Shown here: positions 1 through 5,484 of the stretch, piece after piece
Numbering within the stretch: the stretch's first letter is position 1
How the letters are laid out: each line of letters begins with the position of its first letter
NCBI GenBank assembly: GCA_934446135.1
Contig: CAKSDT010000097.1
Coordinates: 1 to 6,452 of the forward strand
Length of the DNA: 6,452 nucleotides
Reading direction: 5' to 3'
Source: an uncultured Clostridia bacterium
Lineage (GTDB): Bacteria > Bacillota > Clostridia > RGIG6154
Notes under the pieces: generated by a model
What the model saw: the letters and a program-made list of their open reading frames with translations, nothing else
Databases searched by the model: none
What the model was told of the DNA's origin: nothing
Made by a program: the position numbers and the translations under genes

Positions 1-482
1 TTCCTGCCCTTTACAATAGGAGCAAGAATCATATATTTAGTTCTTTCGGGAATTTTTAAAACTCTGTCAACAATCTCATCAATAGACTGTTGTTTGATTT
101 CTTTGCCGCAGTTTGGACAGTGAACAATGCCGGTTTTAGCGTACAAAAGCCTCAAATAATCATATATTTCAGTTACAGTACCGACAGTAGAACGGGGATT
201 TCTGCTTGTCGTCTTTTGATCTATGGATATAGCAGGTGATAACCCGTCAATTAGATCAACATCGGGCTTGTCCATTTGTCCCAAAAACATTCTGGCATAA
301 GAAGACAATGACTCAATATATCTTCTTTGACCCTCAGCATATACAGTATCAAAGGCAAGAGAAGATTTGCCGGATCCGCTGAGTCCCGTAATAACTACAA
401 GTTTATCACGGGGAATTTCTATATTAATATTTTTCAAATTATGCTCTCTGGCACCTAAAATTTTTATCCTGTTTTCCGCCAT
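1..482 (-). CDS. uvrA: UvrA, excinuclease ABC subunit A (N-terminal 160 residues; gene continues past the window edge)
   Basis: UvrA is the DNA-damage-sensing ATPase of nucleotide excision repair; it dimerises, loads UvrB onto lesions and acts in the cytoplasm on DNA. The visible 160 residues hold the first ABC half-site: the opening MAENRIKILGAREHNLKNI is characteristic, the Walker A motif GLSGSGKS is at residues 33-40, and the family block with SLSSYARMFLGQM is at about 58-70. A zinc-binding CPNCG follows at 122-126. The full protein is usually about 940 residues, so most of the gene lies left of position 1. The ATG at 482-480 follows the uvrB stop after one base (TAA-T-ATG), and its ribosome binding site GGAGG is formed by the last two glycine codons of uvrB. 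The two genes are therefore tightly coupled and share the uvrB promoter. Nothing looks damaged in the visible part. Confidence 0.98.
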   Translation of the reverse strand, partial: MAENRIKILGAREHNLKNINIEIPRDKLVVITGLSGSGKSSLAFDTVYAEGQRRYIESLSSYARMFLGQMDKPDVDLIDGLSPAISIDQKTTSRNPRSTVGTVTEIYDYLRLLYAKTGIVHCPNCGKEIKQQSIDEIVDRVLKIPERTKYMILAPIVKGR

Positions 483-483
483 A

Positions 484-2436
484 TTAGCCTCCATATTGGT
501 CGTTTAATTCTTTTAGTTTATCACGAAGTTGTGCCGCTCTTTCAAAATCAAGGTGTTTTGCCGCCTCAAACATTTCTTTTTCAAGCATAGACAAAAATGC
601 GTCACCGCTCTTTTTCTTCGATTTTTTAGAATCAATCGGTTTCGTTGCCTCAATTATTTCACGAACATCTTTTACAATCGTTTTTGGAATTATACCGTGT
701 TTTTCATTGTATTCCATTTGAATTTTTCTTCTTCTGTTTGTCTCGTCTATTGCTCTTTTCATACTGTCTGTTACAGTATTTGCATACATTATTACTTTGC
801 CGTTTGCATTTCTTGCTGCTCTGCCTATAGTTTGTACAAGTGAGGTCTCACTCCTTAAAAACCCTTCTTTATCAGCATCTAAAATAGCAACAAGTGAAAC
901 CTCAGGCAAATCAAGACCTTCTCTCAAAAGATTAATACCAACCAAGACATCAAACAAACCCAGTCTTAAATCTCTTATTATTTCCATTCTTTCAATAGTT
1001 TTTACATCCGAATGAAGATATCTGACTTTAACACCATTCTCTTCAAGAAAATCTGTAAGACTTTCTGCCATTCTTTTAGTCAAAGTTGTAATCAGAACTC
1101 TTTCTTTTGCTGAAACCCTTGTGTTGATTTCTGAAAGAAGGTGGTCAATCTGACCCTCCTGTTTTACAACCTCAATCTCCGGATCAACAAGTCCGGTTGG
1201 TCTGATTATCTGTTCAACAGTCTGATCTGAATGTTCTTTTTCATATTGCGATGGTGTAGCAGAAACATAAACAGCCTGTCTGATTTTACCTTCAAACTCA
1301 TCAAATGTCAACGGTCTGTTGTCATAAGCACTTGGAAGTCTGAATCCGAAATCAACCAAACTTTTTTTTCTTGAACGGTCACCGGCGTACATCGCCCTCA
1401 CCTGAGGAATTGTTACATGTGACTCATCGACCACTAAAAGAAAATCATCAGGAAAATAATCAATGAGCGTAAATGGCGGTGAACCGGGTTCTCTTCCGCT
1501 TATATGTCTTGAATAATTTTCTATACCCTGGCAAAAGCCCGTTTCCTGCATCATCTCGAGATCATACTTTGTTCTTTGTTCAATTCTGTATGCCTCAACA
1601 GGCTTTTCGTTATCGTTAAAAAATTTAATTCTATCCTGCATCTCAAGTCTTATTGCTTCAATAGCATTTTGCATTTTATCTTTAGTTGTTACATAATGCG
1701 AATTTGGAAAAATTACTATGTGATTTCTTTCGCCTTTGGGATTTCCAGTTATGCTTTCAACTTCTGTAATTCTGTCAACTTCATCACCAAAAAATTCAAT
1801 TCTCACAGTACTTTCATTTGAGTTAGATGGAAACACTTCAAGAATGTCGCCCCTTACTCTGAATTTACCTCTTGAAAAGTCAACATCATTTCTTTCATAC
1901 TGCATTTCAATCAGTTTAGAAATCACTTCATCCCGATCCTTTTTCATACCCGTTCTTAGCGAAACAACCATATTGTTATAGTCAATAGGATCTCCAAGTC
2001 CGTATATACACGAAACTGATGCAACAATTATAACATCTTTACGCTCAAAAAGGGCGGATGTTGCACTATGTCTTAGTTTGTCTATTTCATCATTAATTGA
2101 CGCATCCTTTTCTATATAAGTATCTGTATGAGGAATGTATGCTTCCGGTTGGTAATAATCATAATAAGAAACAAAGTATTCCACAGCATTTTCCGGAAAA
2201 AATTCTTTGAATTCGCTGCAAAGCTGTGCAGCAAGTGTCTTATTGTGAGCAAGTACCAAAGTTGGTTTATTAACCTTTTCGATAACTTTTGCAATAGTAT
2301 AAGTTTTTCCCGAACCGGTAACACCCAATAAAATCTGACCGCATAATCCATCATTTATACCCTCCGAAAGTTTCTCTATAGCCTGCGGCTGATCACCTGA
2401 CGGAACATACGAAGATACTACCTTAAAATCTCCCAT
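484..2436 (-). CDS. uvrB: UvrB, excinuclease ABC subunit B
   Basis: UvrB is the helicase-like subunit that receives damaged DNA from UvrA, verifies the lesion and recruits the UvrC nuclease. The 650 residues match the normal family length. In order: Walker A GVTGSGKT (38-45); the damage-probing beta-hairpin rich in Tyr, YYDYYQPEAYIP (91-102); the UvrB-specific domain (about 155-250); the Walker B-type box DESH (337-340); VSATP (391-395); the second helicase lobe with LLREGLDLPE (503-512) and QTIGRAARN (535-543); a Lys/Ser-rich linker (about 602-610); and the C-terminal UVR coiled-coil motif (about 613-648) that contacts UvrC and UvrA. The ATG at 2436-2434 is preceded by GAGGTGAT (2440-2447). 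All key motifs are intact. The final Gly-Gly codons also form the uvrA ribosome binding site. Confidence 0.99.
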   Translation of the reverse strand: MGDFKVVSSYVPSGDQPQAIEKLSEGINDGLCGQILLGVTGSGKTYTIAKVIEKVNKPTLVLAHNKTLAAQLCSEFKEFFPENAVEYFVSYYDYYQPEAYIPHTDTYIEKDASINDEIDKLRHSATSALFERKDVIIVASVSCIYGLGDPIDYNNMVVSLRTGMKKDRDEVISKLIEMQYERNDVDFSRGKFRVRGDILEVFPSNSNESTVRIEFFGDEVDRITEVESITGNPKGERNHIVIFPNSHYVTTKDKMQNAIEAIRLEMQDRIKFFNDNEKPVEAYRIEQRTKYDLEMMQETGFCQGIENYSRHISGREPGSPPFTLIDYFPDDFLLVVDESHVTIPQVRAMYAGDRSRKKSLVDFGFRLPSAYDNRPLTFDEFEGKIRQAVYVSATPSQYEKEHSDQTVEQIIRPTGLVDPEIEVVKQEGQIDHLLSEINTRVSAKERVLITTLTKRMAESLTDFLEENGVKVRYLHSDVKTIERMEIIRDLRLGLFDVLVGINLLREGLDLPEVSLVAILDADKEGFLRSETSLVQTIGRAARNANGKVIMYANTVTDSMKRAIDETNRRRKIQMEYNEKHGIIPKTIVKDVREIIEATKPIDSKKSKKKSGDAFLSMLEKEMFEAAKHLDFERAAQLRDKLKELNDQYGG

Positions 2437-2457
2437 TTTATCACCTCAAATCATTTA

Positions 2458-2486
2458 ATTATACCATTAATTTAAATTAATATCAA
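2458..2486 (-). promoter_or_regulatory. Sigma-A-type promoter of uvrB-uvrA
   Basis: On the minus strand, TTGATA (2486-2481, 5 of 6 to consensus) is followed after exactly 17 bp by TATAAT (2463-2458, perfect). Transcription should start around 2451, giving a leader of about 15 bases containing the GAGGTGAT site. It lies between the terminator of the upstream small-gene operon and uvrB, so uvrBA has its own transcription unit. I found no match to the Gram-positive LexA box (CGAAC-N4-GTTCG) here. Confidence 0.8.
2466..2481. repeat. 16-bp perfect palindrome in the uvrB promoter spacer
   Basis: ATTAATTTAAATTAAT reads the same on both strands. It fills most of the space between the -35 and -10 hexamers and touches the -35, a place where a bound repressor would block RNA polymerase. 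It is all A/T in an AT-rich region, so chance is a real alternative. No known regulator is assigned. Confidence 0.45.
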
Positions 2487-2525
2487 CAGTATATTATAAA
2501 TAAATTCTGTAAAATTAAGGATATT

Positions 2526-2554
2526 AAAAAAATCACAGAGATTCACTCTGTGAC
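2526..2554 (-). terminator. Intrinsic terminator of the small-gene operon
   Basis: Read on the minus strand, a perfect 8-bp stem (arms 2546-2553 and 2533-2540, TCACAGAG/CTCTGTGA) with a 5-base loop is followed at once by seven T (2532-2526). It starts six bases after the stop of the 94-codon gene, so it closes that operon and separates it from uvrB. Confidence 0.9.
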
Positions 2555-2559
2555 CTTTG

Positions 2560-2844
2560 TTAAATAGTTATGTAATCTGAAAGAAACAGTAACGCAAGAA
2601 TAATTATAACATTCATATTATTCTCTTTATCAAGAAATAAAACACCTATAAGTCCGAGAAGAATTAAATCATCAGTTTTCATATTTGAAATATCGAATGA
2701 TTTAACCTGTTTTTCCGTGTTTTCATGTTGTTCGGCAATAACTTCGTCTGATTGTTGGTTTTTATCTTCCAAAATCGGAAATTCGGAAATATCCGGCACA
2801 ACAGTGTCAAAGTTTTCATACTGCCTTAAAAATCGCCTTTCCAT
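2560..2844 (-). CDS. Small protein with acidic N-terminus and two C-terminal hydrophobic segments, function unknown
   Basis: A 94-residue protein and the last gene of a four-gene operon. Residues 1-58 are polar, rich in Glu, Asp and Gln, with no cysteine and no signal peptide. Two short hydrophobic stretches follow at about 60-71 (LILLGLIGVLFL) and 77-88 (VIIILALLFL core), split by the charged turn DKENN; they suggest a membrane hairpin or a strongly self-associating tail. From memory, small clostridial proteins often end in a similar tail of Asp-Asp, leucine-rich segment, charged turn, leucine-rich segment; this was not checked against a database. The ATG at 2844-2842 has AGGTGAT at 2848-2854, and that site contains the TAG stop of the preceding gene, so translation is probably coupled. 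The coding call is firm from the ribosome site, spacing and terminator. Function is not known. Confidence 0.85.
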   Translation of the reverse strand: MERRFLRQYENFDTVVPDISEFPILEDKNQQSDEVIAEQHENTEKQVKSFDISNMKTDDLILLGLIGVLFLDKENNMNVIIILALLFLSDYITI

Positions 2845-2852
2845 TCAATCAC

Positions 2853-3239
2853 CTATCTTTTTGTAAAAGCCGATGTGGCTTTTCCTATTCTTACCAAAGT
2901 TTTCATTCTTTCAACATATTGCAATCTTGTTGTACTAAGATACGGAGTAAGTGCAGTCAGTAGATTAATTTCAGGGTCATTGCGATTTGAATACGCGTCA
3001 TAAGCGTTTTTCATTTTAATCATTATTTCGCTGTTTTGATTATTGCCGCTAAATATGTTGTTAAGAAATGACATATCCGGAACAGCATTATTACTCTCAA
3101 CTTTTGTATCATTCTTAACACTAGTCTCAGGTGTTTGGGAATCGTTTGCCTGAATTCCCGAAAGAATATTTTTAATTTGATTTACTGCATCCGGGTTGCT
3201 CATTAATCCTGACATAATATCCATCAAATTATTATCCAA
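2853..3239 (-). CDS. Asn/Ser/Met-rich small protein, function unknown (TTG start)
   Basis: A 128-residue soluble protein without a recognised domain. Three parts can be seen: a Met- and Asn-rich helical start (1-30), a low-complexity linker rich in Asn, Ser, Thr and Asp (about 31-70), and a more conserved-looking C-terminal region (about 72-122) with NDPEINLLTALTPYLS near 87-102 followed by a basic helix (RLQYVERMKTLVRIGK, 105-120). From memory, small clostridial proteins carry a comparable motif of the type LLxALxPxLSxxR; this was not checked. The start is TTG at 3239-3237, chosen because GAGGTGAT lies five bases upstream (3245-3252); the ATG at codon 6 is too far from that site. The TGA stop of the upstream gene lies inside this ribosome site, so the two are probably coupled. 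No membrane segment is visible. Confidence 0.85.
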   Translation of the reverse strand: MDNNLMDIMSGLMSNPDAVNQIKNILSGIQANDSQTPETSVKNDTKVESNNAVPDMSFLNNIFSGNNQNSEIMIKMKNAYDAYSNRNDPEINLLTALTPYLSTTRLQYVERMKTLVRIGKATSAFTKR

Positions 3240-3245
3240 TTTAAA

Positions 3246-3488
3246 TCACCTCTTTTTAAAATTGTCAGCATTAAAATTTTTTAACATACTTATAAGTTGG
3301 TCAGAGTCAACCTGAGATAAAATCCTTTGAATATCCGACTCACTCAAATTGTCAACATTCATATTTTTTAATTGACGCATAAGTTCTGCCTTATCAACGC
3401 CGGCAAATTTTCTTTTGAGGTTTTCTCCCTCCGGCGAATTTAACATAGATTTAAGTTTTTGAATTGAATTGTTATCCGGTTTAATCAT
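3246..3488 (-). CDS. Small helical charged protein, function unknown
   Basis: An 80-residue, mostly charged protein (MIKPDNNSIQKLKSMLNSPE at the start) with no cysteine, signal peptide or membrane segment. It is probably all-helical, with a loosely repeated pattern of short amphipathic helices ending in Asn-Val-Asp, Ser-Asp and Asn-Ala-Asp turns (about 35-75). The frame stays open nine codons further upstream, to an ATG at 3515-3513, but the ATG at 3488-3486 is preferred because AGGAGG lies seven bases before it; the upstream ATG has no ribosome site and sits inside a hairpin. It is the second gene of the four-gene operon. Its stop TGA overlaps the next gene's ribosome site. A similar length and a short helical character are shared with the N-terminal part of the 128-residue neighbour, but I see no clear homology. 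Confidence 0.85.
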   Translation of the reverse strand: MIKPDNNSIQKLKSMLNSPEGENLKRKFAGVDKAELMRQLKNMNVDNLSESDIQRILSQVDSDQLISMLKNFNADNFKKR

Positions 3489-3494
3489 AATTTG

Positions 3495-3501
3495 CCCTCC
3501 T
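3495..3501 (-). promoter_or_regulatory. Strong ribosome binding site fixing the start of the 80-residue gene
   Basis: AGGAGGG on the minus strand lies at a normal distance from the ATG at 3488. It begins one base after the 3' arm of a 14-bp hairpin (3503-3538), so the folded RNA would sit inside the ribosome footprint. It excludes the longer 89-codon reading. Confidence 0.85.
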
Positions 3502-3502
3502 A

Positions 3503-3538
3503 TTAAAGGTGCCATATTAAATTGTATGGCACCTTTAA
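3503..3538 (-). repeat. Perfect 14-bp inverted repeat ahead of the 80-residue gene (RNA hairpin or operator)
   Basis: Arms 3503-3516 and 3525-3538 (TTAAAGGTGCCATA / TATGGCACCTTTAA) match at all 14 positions around an 8-base loop. It lies between the stop of the 27-codon gene (3549) and the ribosome site of the next gene (3501). On neither strand is it followed by a T-run (minus strand: TAGGAGG; plus strand: ATCAAAT), so it is not a standard terminator. Possible roles are an mRNA-processing or stability hairpin that sets the ratio of the first gene to the rest, a translational control element, or a protein-binding palindrome. Confidence 0.8.
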
Positions 3539-3548
3539 ATCAAATATG

Positions 3549-3632
3549 TTACCAAACAAAGAGAATTAAAAAAACAAGAATGAAAAAGAGAATACTGGTA
3601 TCAACACCCTCATTGCAGCGTTTTCTTAACAT
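3549..3632 (-). CDS. 27-residue hydrophobic membrane peptide, first gene of the small-gene operon
   Basis: The minus strand encodes MLRKRCNEGVDTSILFFILV followed by FLILFVW and a TAA stop. The ribosome site GGAGG (3641-3645) lies eight bases before the ATG (3632-3630), a strong match. The product has a basic head (LRKRC), a short Asp/Thr/Ser turn, then an unbroken hydrophobic run from about residue 14 to 27, enough for one membrane pass. The pattern Ser, Ile/Leu, Phe-Phe, leucine-rich tail recalls the very small hydrophobic proteins of spore formers (the YjcZ-like and clostridial SSLLFFFLLL-type peptides); that is from memory and not checked. Alternatives are a leader peptide for the downstream hairpin or a type I toxin-like peptide, although no antisense RNA is apparent. 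The ribosome site, good fit to the operon and sensible composition support a real gene. Confidence 0.75.
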   Translation of the reverse strand: MLRKRCNEGVDTSILFFILVFLILFVW

Positions 3633-3655
3633 TATAGGTACCTCCAAAAATATAT

Positions 3656-3670
3656 TAGGAATTAATCCTA
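3656..3670. repeat. Short inverted repeat at the expected transcription start of the small-gene operon
   Basis: TAGGA-ATTAA-TCCTA is a 5-bp inverted repeat with a 5-base centre. It covers the place where the minus-strand transcript should begin. It could be an operator, but it is short enough to be chance. Confidence 0.25.
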
Positions 3671-3673
3671 CTT

Positions 3674-3701
3674 TATATTATGTTATAAATTCAAATTTGT
3701 T
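3674..3701 (-). promoter_or_regulatory. Candidate promoter of the small-gene operon (sigma-K-like; weak sigma-A alternative)
   Basis: On the minus strand CATAATATA (3682-3674) fits the mother-cell sigma-K -10 pattern CATANNNTA, and AACA (3701-3698) lies upstream so that AC is separated from CATA by 16 bases, matching the AC-N16/17-CATA rule described for Bacillus. The same stretch also reads as a weak sigma-A promoter, GTAACA-N17-TAATAT. Transcription would start near 3667, about 20 bases before the GGAGG of the 27-codon gene. Such AT-rich motifs arise easily by chance, so the assignment to sigma-K is only a suggestion. Confidence 0.35.
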
Positions 3702-3706
3702 ACTTC

Positions 3707-3735
3707 TTGACAAAGTACCTTTATTATTGTAAACT
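3707..3735 (+). promoter_or_regulatory. Sigma-A-type promoter of the metallophosphoesterase operon
   Basis: TTGACA (3707-3712, perfect) and TAAACT (3730-3735, 4 of 6) are separated by 17 bp. The start of transcription would be near 3742, almost at the ribosome site GGGTGAT (3741-3747), so the leader would be only about 10 bases. This promoter stands back to back with the candidate promoter of the small-gene operon, the -35 elements being only a few bases apart, so the two could interfere or be co-regulated. Confidence 0.65.
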
Positions 3736-3752
3736 TAACTGGGTGATATATT

Positions 3753-4223
3753 TTGAACAGAATATTGATTTTTTCAGACTCGCATCACAACATCAAAAGA
3801 TGTATTAATGTTTTGGATAACATCCCCTGTGACCTTGTTATACATTTGGGAGATAATGTTTCTGATGTCCTTGAACTAAAAAAACTATATCCAAATATAA
3901 ATTTTGAGTATGTTCCGGGTAATAATGACTTTGTTTCCTCATCTTTGCCAAATAAAAAGGTAATAGATTTTAACGGTATTAAAATTTTAATCACACACGG
4001 TCATTTATATAACCGTAATTCGCTTTCATATATGGCCAAAGAAAACAACTGTAAGTATGTTTTAACAGGTCATACTCATATGAGTGAAATAATAAAGGAC
4101 AGCGGTGTTATATTTATGAATCCCGGCAGCATATCAAGACCCCGGGACTCTTTTTTCAGTTACGGTGTAATAGAAATTGAAAATAATAAATACAGCGAAT
4201 GTATTATTAAGGAGGAATACTAA
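3753..4223 (+). CDS. YfcE/MJ0936-family metallophosphoesterase (TTG start)
   Basis: A 156-residue cytoplasmic calcineurin-like phosphoesterase of the small YfcE type, enzymes that hydrolyse phosphodiesters with two bound metal ions such as Mn2+; the true substrate is usually unknown. All metal-site motifs are present: SDSH (Asp9, His11), LGDNVSD (Asp34), PGNND (Asn57, Asp59), THGH (His82, His84) and TGHTH (His107, His109), followed by the typical NPGS (123-126). The length is normal for the family. The start is TTG at 3753, preceded by GGGTGAT; the protein begins directly with the first beta-strand RILIFSDSH, so no earlier start is needed. The stop TAA overlaps the next ATG by one base (TAATG), so the zinc-ribbon membrane protein is coupled to it. 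Family assignment is very sure; the substrate and role cannot be stated. Confidence 0.95.
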   Translation: MNRILIFSDSHHNIKRCINVLDNIPCDLVIHLGDNVSDVLELKKLYPNINFEYVPGNNDFVSSSLPNKKVIDFNGIKILITHGHLYNRNSLSYMAKENNCKYVLTGHTHMSEIIKDSGVIFMNPGSISRPRDSFFSYGVIEIENNKYSECIIKEEY

Positions 4224-4582
4224 TGATTTGCCCTGTATGTAATAACGAATGTAATGAAAATGATGTTTTCTGTAAAAACTGCGGAACCCCATTCACAACT
4301 AAACAAAGAGCATTGAACACATTTAAGCCGGATAAATTGATAAGACCTCTTAAAATGTGGGAATACTTTTTACTTATACTGATTTGGTTAATTCCAATTG
4401 TCAACATAGTTACTTTTTTGGTTTTATCGTTTAAAAATGATACCAATATAAACTATAGAAATTTTTCCCGTGCTTCACTTGTATGGATATTGTTTTCGAT
4501 TGTAGCAGCGGCAGTTCTTATTACAATATTATACATATATACAAATTTTGATTTTTTGAGGTTTATGAACGAAATATTATAA
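4223..4582 (+). CDS. Zinc-ribbon, two-helix membrane protein, function unknown
   Basis: A 119-residue protein with an N-terminal zinc ribbon made of two Cys-x2-Cys knuckles, CPVC (Cys3, Cys6) and CKNCG (Cys17, Cys20); Cys10 is extra. A basic linker (about 28-46) leads to two transmembrane helices at roughly 47-70 and 85-106, joined by a short polar loop with NINYRNFSRASL (75-86). Zinc-ribbon proteins with this arrangement (WEYFLLILIWLIPIVNIV core, then a loop containing N-x-x-N-F-x-R-A) are frequent in Clostridia and are uncharacterised as far as I know. The ribbon should face the cytoplasm. The ATG overlaps the preceding stop by one base and has AGGAGG at 4210-4215. Coupling to the phosphoesterase hints at a shared process, but nothing in the sequence says which. 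Confidence 0.88.
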   Translation: MICPVCNNECNENDVFCKNCGTPFTTKQRALNTFKPDKLIRPLKMWEYFLLILIWLIPIVNIVTFLVLSFKNDTNINYRNFSRASLVWILFSIVAAAVLITILYIYTNFDFLRFMNEIL

Positions 4583-4590
4583 AAGAGCCC

Positions 4591-4656
4591 TAAATGAGAT
4601 ATGCACCCCAAAAGTTATATACTTTTGGGGTGCATATCTCATTTATCTAGTTTTTT
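4591..4656. terminator. Perfect 25-bp inverted repeat between convergent genes, probable bidirectional terminator
   Basis: Arms 4591-4615 and 4621-4645 are exact reverse complements over 25 bases, around a 5-base loop (TATAT). The core is TGCACCCCAAAAGT / ACTTTTGGGGTGCA. It lies between the zinc-ribbon gene (stop 4582) and the convergent spo0A (stop 4655). On the plus strand six T follow (4651-4656), on the minus strand four T (4584-4581), but in both cases five or six bases separate stem and T-run, which is not ideal for a simple intrinsic terminator. A small palindromic repeat element serving as terminator is an alternative. Confidence 0.75.
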
Positions 4657-5425
4657 AACTTGCTTTAAGTTGGAGACGGAGCCTGTCTGCAATCATAGCA
4701 ATAAATTCTGAATTTGTAGGCTTTCCTTTCCCGCTCGCTATGGTATATCCGAAAAATCCGTTTAATACATCAGTATCTCCTCTGTCCCATGCCACCTCTA
4801 TAGCATGTCTTATTGCACGCTCAACTCTTGATGGAGTTGTGTTATATATTTTTGCAACAGTTGGATATAGCTCTTTTGTAATAGAATTGATAATCTCCAT
4901 ATCTTTAACCGTCATCATGATTGATTCCCTTAAATACTGATAACCTTTGATATGTGCCGGAACTCCTATCTCGTGTATTATTTCAGTAACTCTGTTTTCC
5001 AAATCATTCAAAGTTACAACACTGCTGATATTGTGAAGCGGATTACCGCTGATTTTAAGGCTTGAGTTTTTAATTTTATATAACTTGTCTATTATAACTT
5101 TACTGTCGACGGGTTTTATAAGATAATACTCAGCACCTGCATCAATTGCTTTTGAAATCATTTTGTCCTGTGATGCAGCAGAAACTACAATAAAATTTGT
5201 TTTAAACCCATAATCAGTCTCCATTACCCCAAAACCATCATATTTTGGTAAGATAATATCCAAAACTACAATATCCGGCTTGAAATTTCTTATATATTCT
5301 ACCGCTTTAATTCCATCTTCTGCGATACCAACAACAGTAAAATCACTATTAGCGGTTATACTTTTTTTCAGTTCGGAAGCATATCTCAAATCATCCTCCG
5401 CAATTAACACTTTAATATTTTCCAT
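4655..5425 (-). CDS. spo0A: Spo0A, master response regulator of sporulation
   Basis: Spo0A receives phosphate from histidine kinases or a phosphorelay, then binds 0A boxes to switch on early sporulation genes and to repress others. The 256 residues fit the family. The receiver domain spans about 1-120: acidic pair Glu10/Asp11, phospho-acceptor Asp56 in VVLDIILP, Ser82 at the switch position, and Lys104 in LIKP. A linker leads to the Spo0A-specific DNA-binding domain (about 145-256), recognisable by HEIGVPAHIKGYQYLRES (151-168), the recognition-helix segment NTTPSRVERAIRHAIEVAW (195-213) and KPTNSEFIA (235-243). The ATG at 5425-5423 is chosen because it follows AAAGGA at a spacing of eight and starts the beta-strand directly; the 12 extra codons upstream lack a ribosome site and fall in the promoter region. 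The gene lies downstream of spoIVB, the standard order in spore formers. All functional residues are present. Confidence 0.98.
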   Translation of the reverse strand: MENIKVLIAEDDLRYASELKKSITANSDFTVVGIAEDGIKAVEYIRNFKPDIVVLDIILPKYDGFGVMETDYGFKTNFIVVSAASQDKMISKAIDAGAEYYLIKPVDSKVIIDKLYKIKNSSLKISGNPLHNISSVVTLNDLENRVTEIIHEIGVPAHIKGYQYLRESIMMTVKDMEIINSITKELYPTVAKIYNTTPSRVERAIRHAIEVAWDRGDTDVLNGFFGYTIASGKGKPTNSEFIAMIADRLRLQLKAS

Positions 5426-5441
5426 AAAAACATTCCTTTCG

Positions 5442-5484
5442 ATTGGTAAAATTTGGTACATTCACAGTATACCAAATTTTGGTA
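5442..5484. promoter_or_regulatory. Cluster of TTTGGTA/TACCAAA heptamers at the spo0A promoter, candidate operator
   Basis: Exact copies of TTTGGTA lie at 5452-5458 and 5478-5484, an inverted copy at 5470-5476, and a one-mismatch copy (ATTGGTA) at 5442-5448; a further exact copy is at 5538-5544 in the end of spoIVB. Together they form a 15-bp palindrome with one central base (5470-5484) in the spo0A promoter spacer, and an 11-bp inverted repeat (5448-5458 with 5470-5480) flanking the expected start of transcription. This looks like a multi-site binding array for an unidentified regulator. It does not resemble the 0A box TGTCGAA. Confidence 0.6.

Noticed and set aside
2437..2525. LexA (SOS) box upstream of uvrB
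   Set aside because: No GAAC-N4-GTTC or close relative occurs on either strand in this interval.
3489..3515. Nine-codon longer start for the 80-residue protein
   Set aside because: The upstream ATG lies inside the hairpin with no ribosome site, while AGGAGG is correctly placed for the downstream ATG.
3469..3732. Open frame of 87 codons on the plus strand over the divergent promoter region
   Set aside because: It begins antisense inside the 80-codon gene, has no ribosome site, runs through the hairpin, the 27-codon gene and both promoters, and its composition is not protein-like.
5426..5461. Twelve-codon N-terminal extension of Spo0A
   Set aside because: The extension starts at or before the expected transcription start and has no ribosome site; the family starts at the beta-strand after the chosen ATG.
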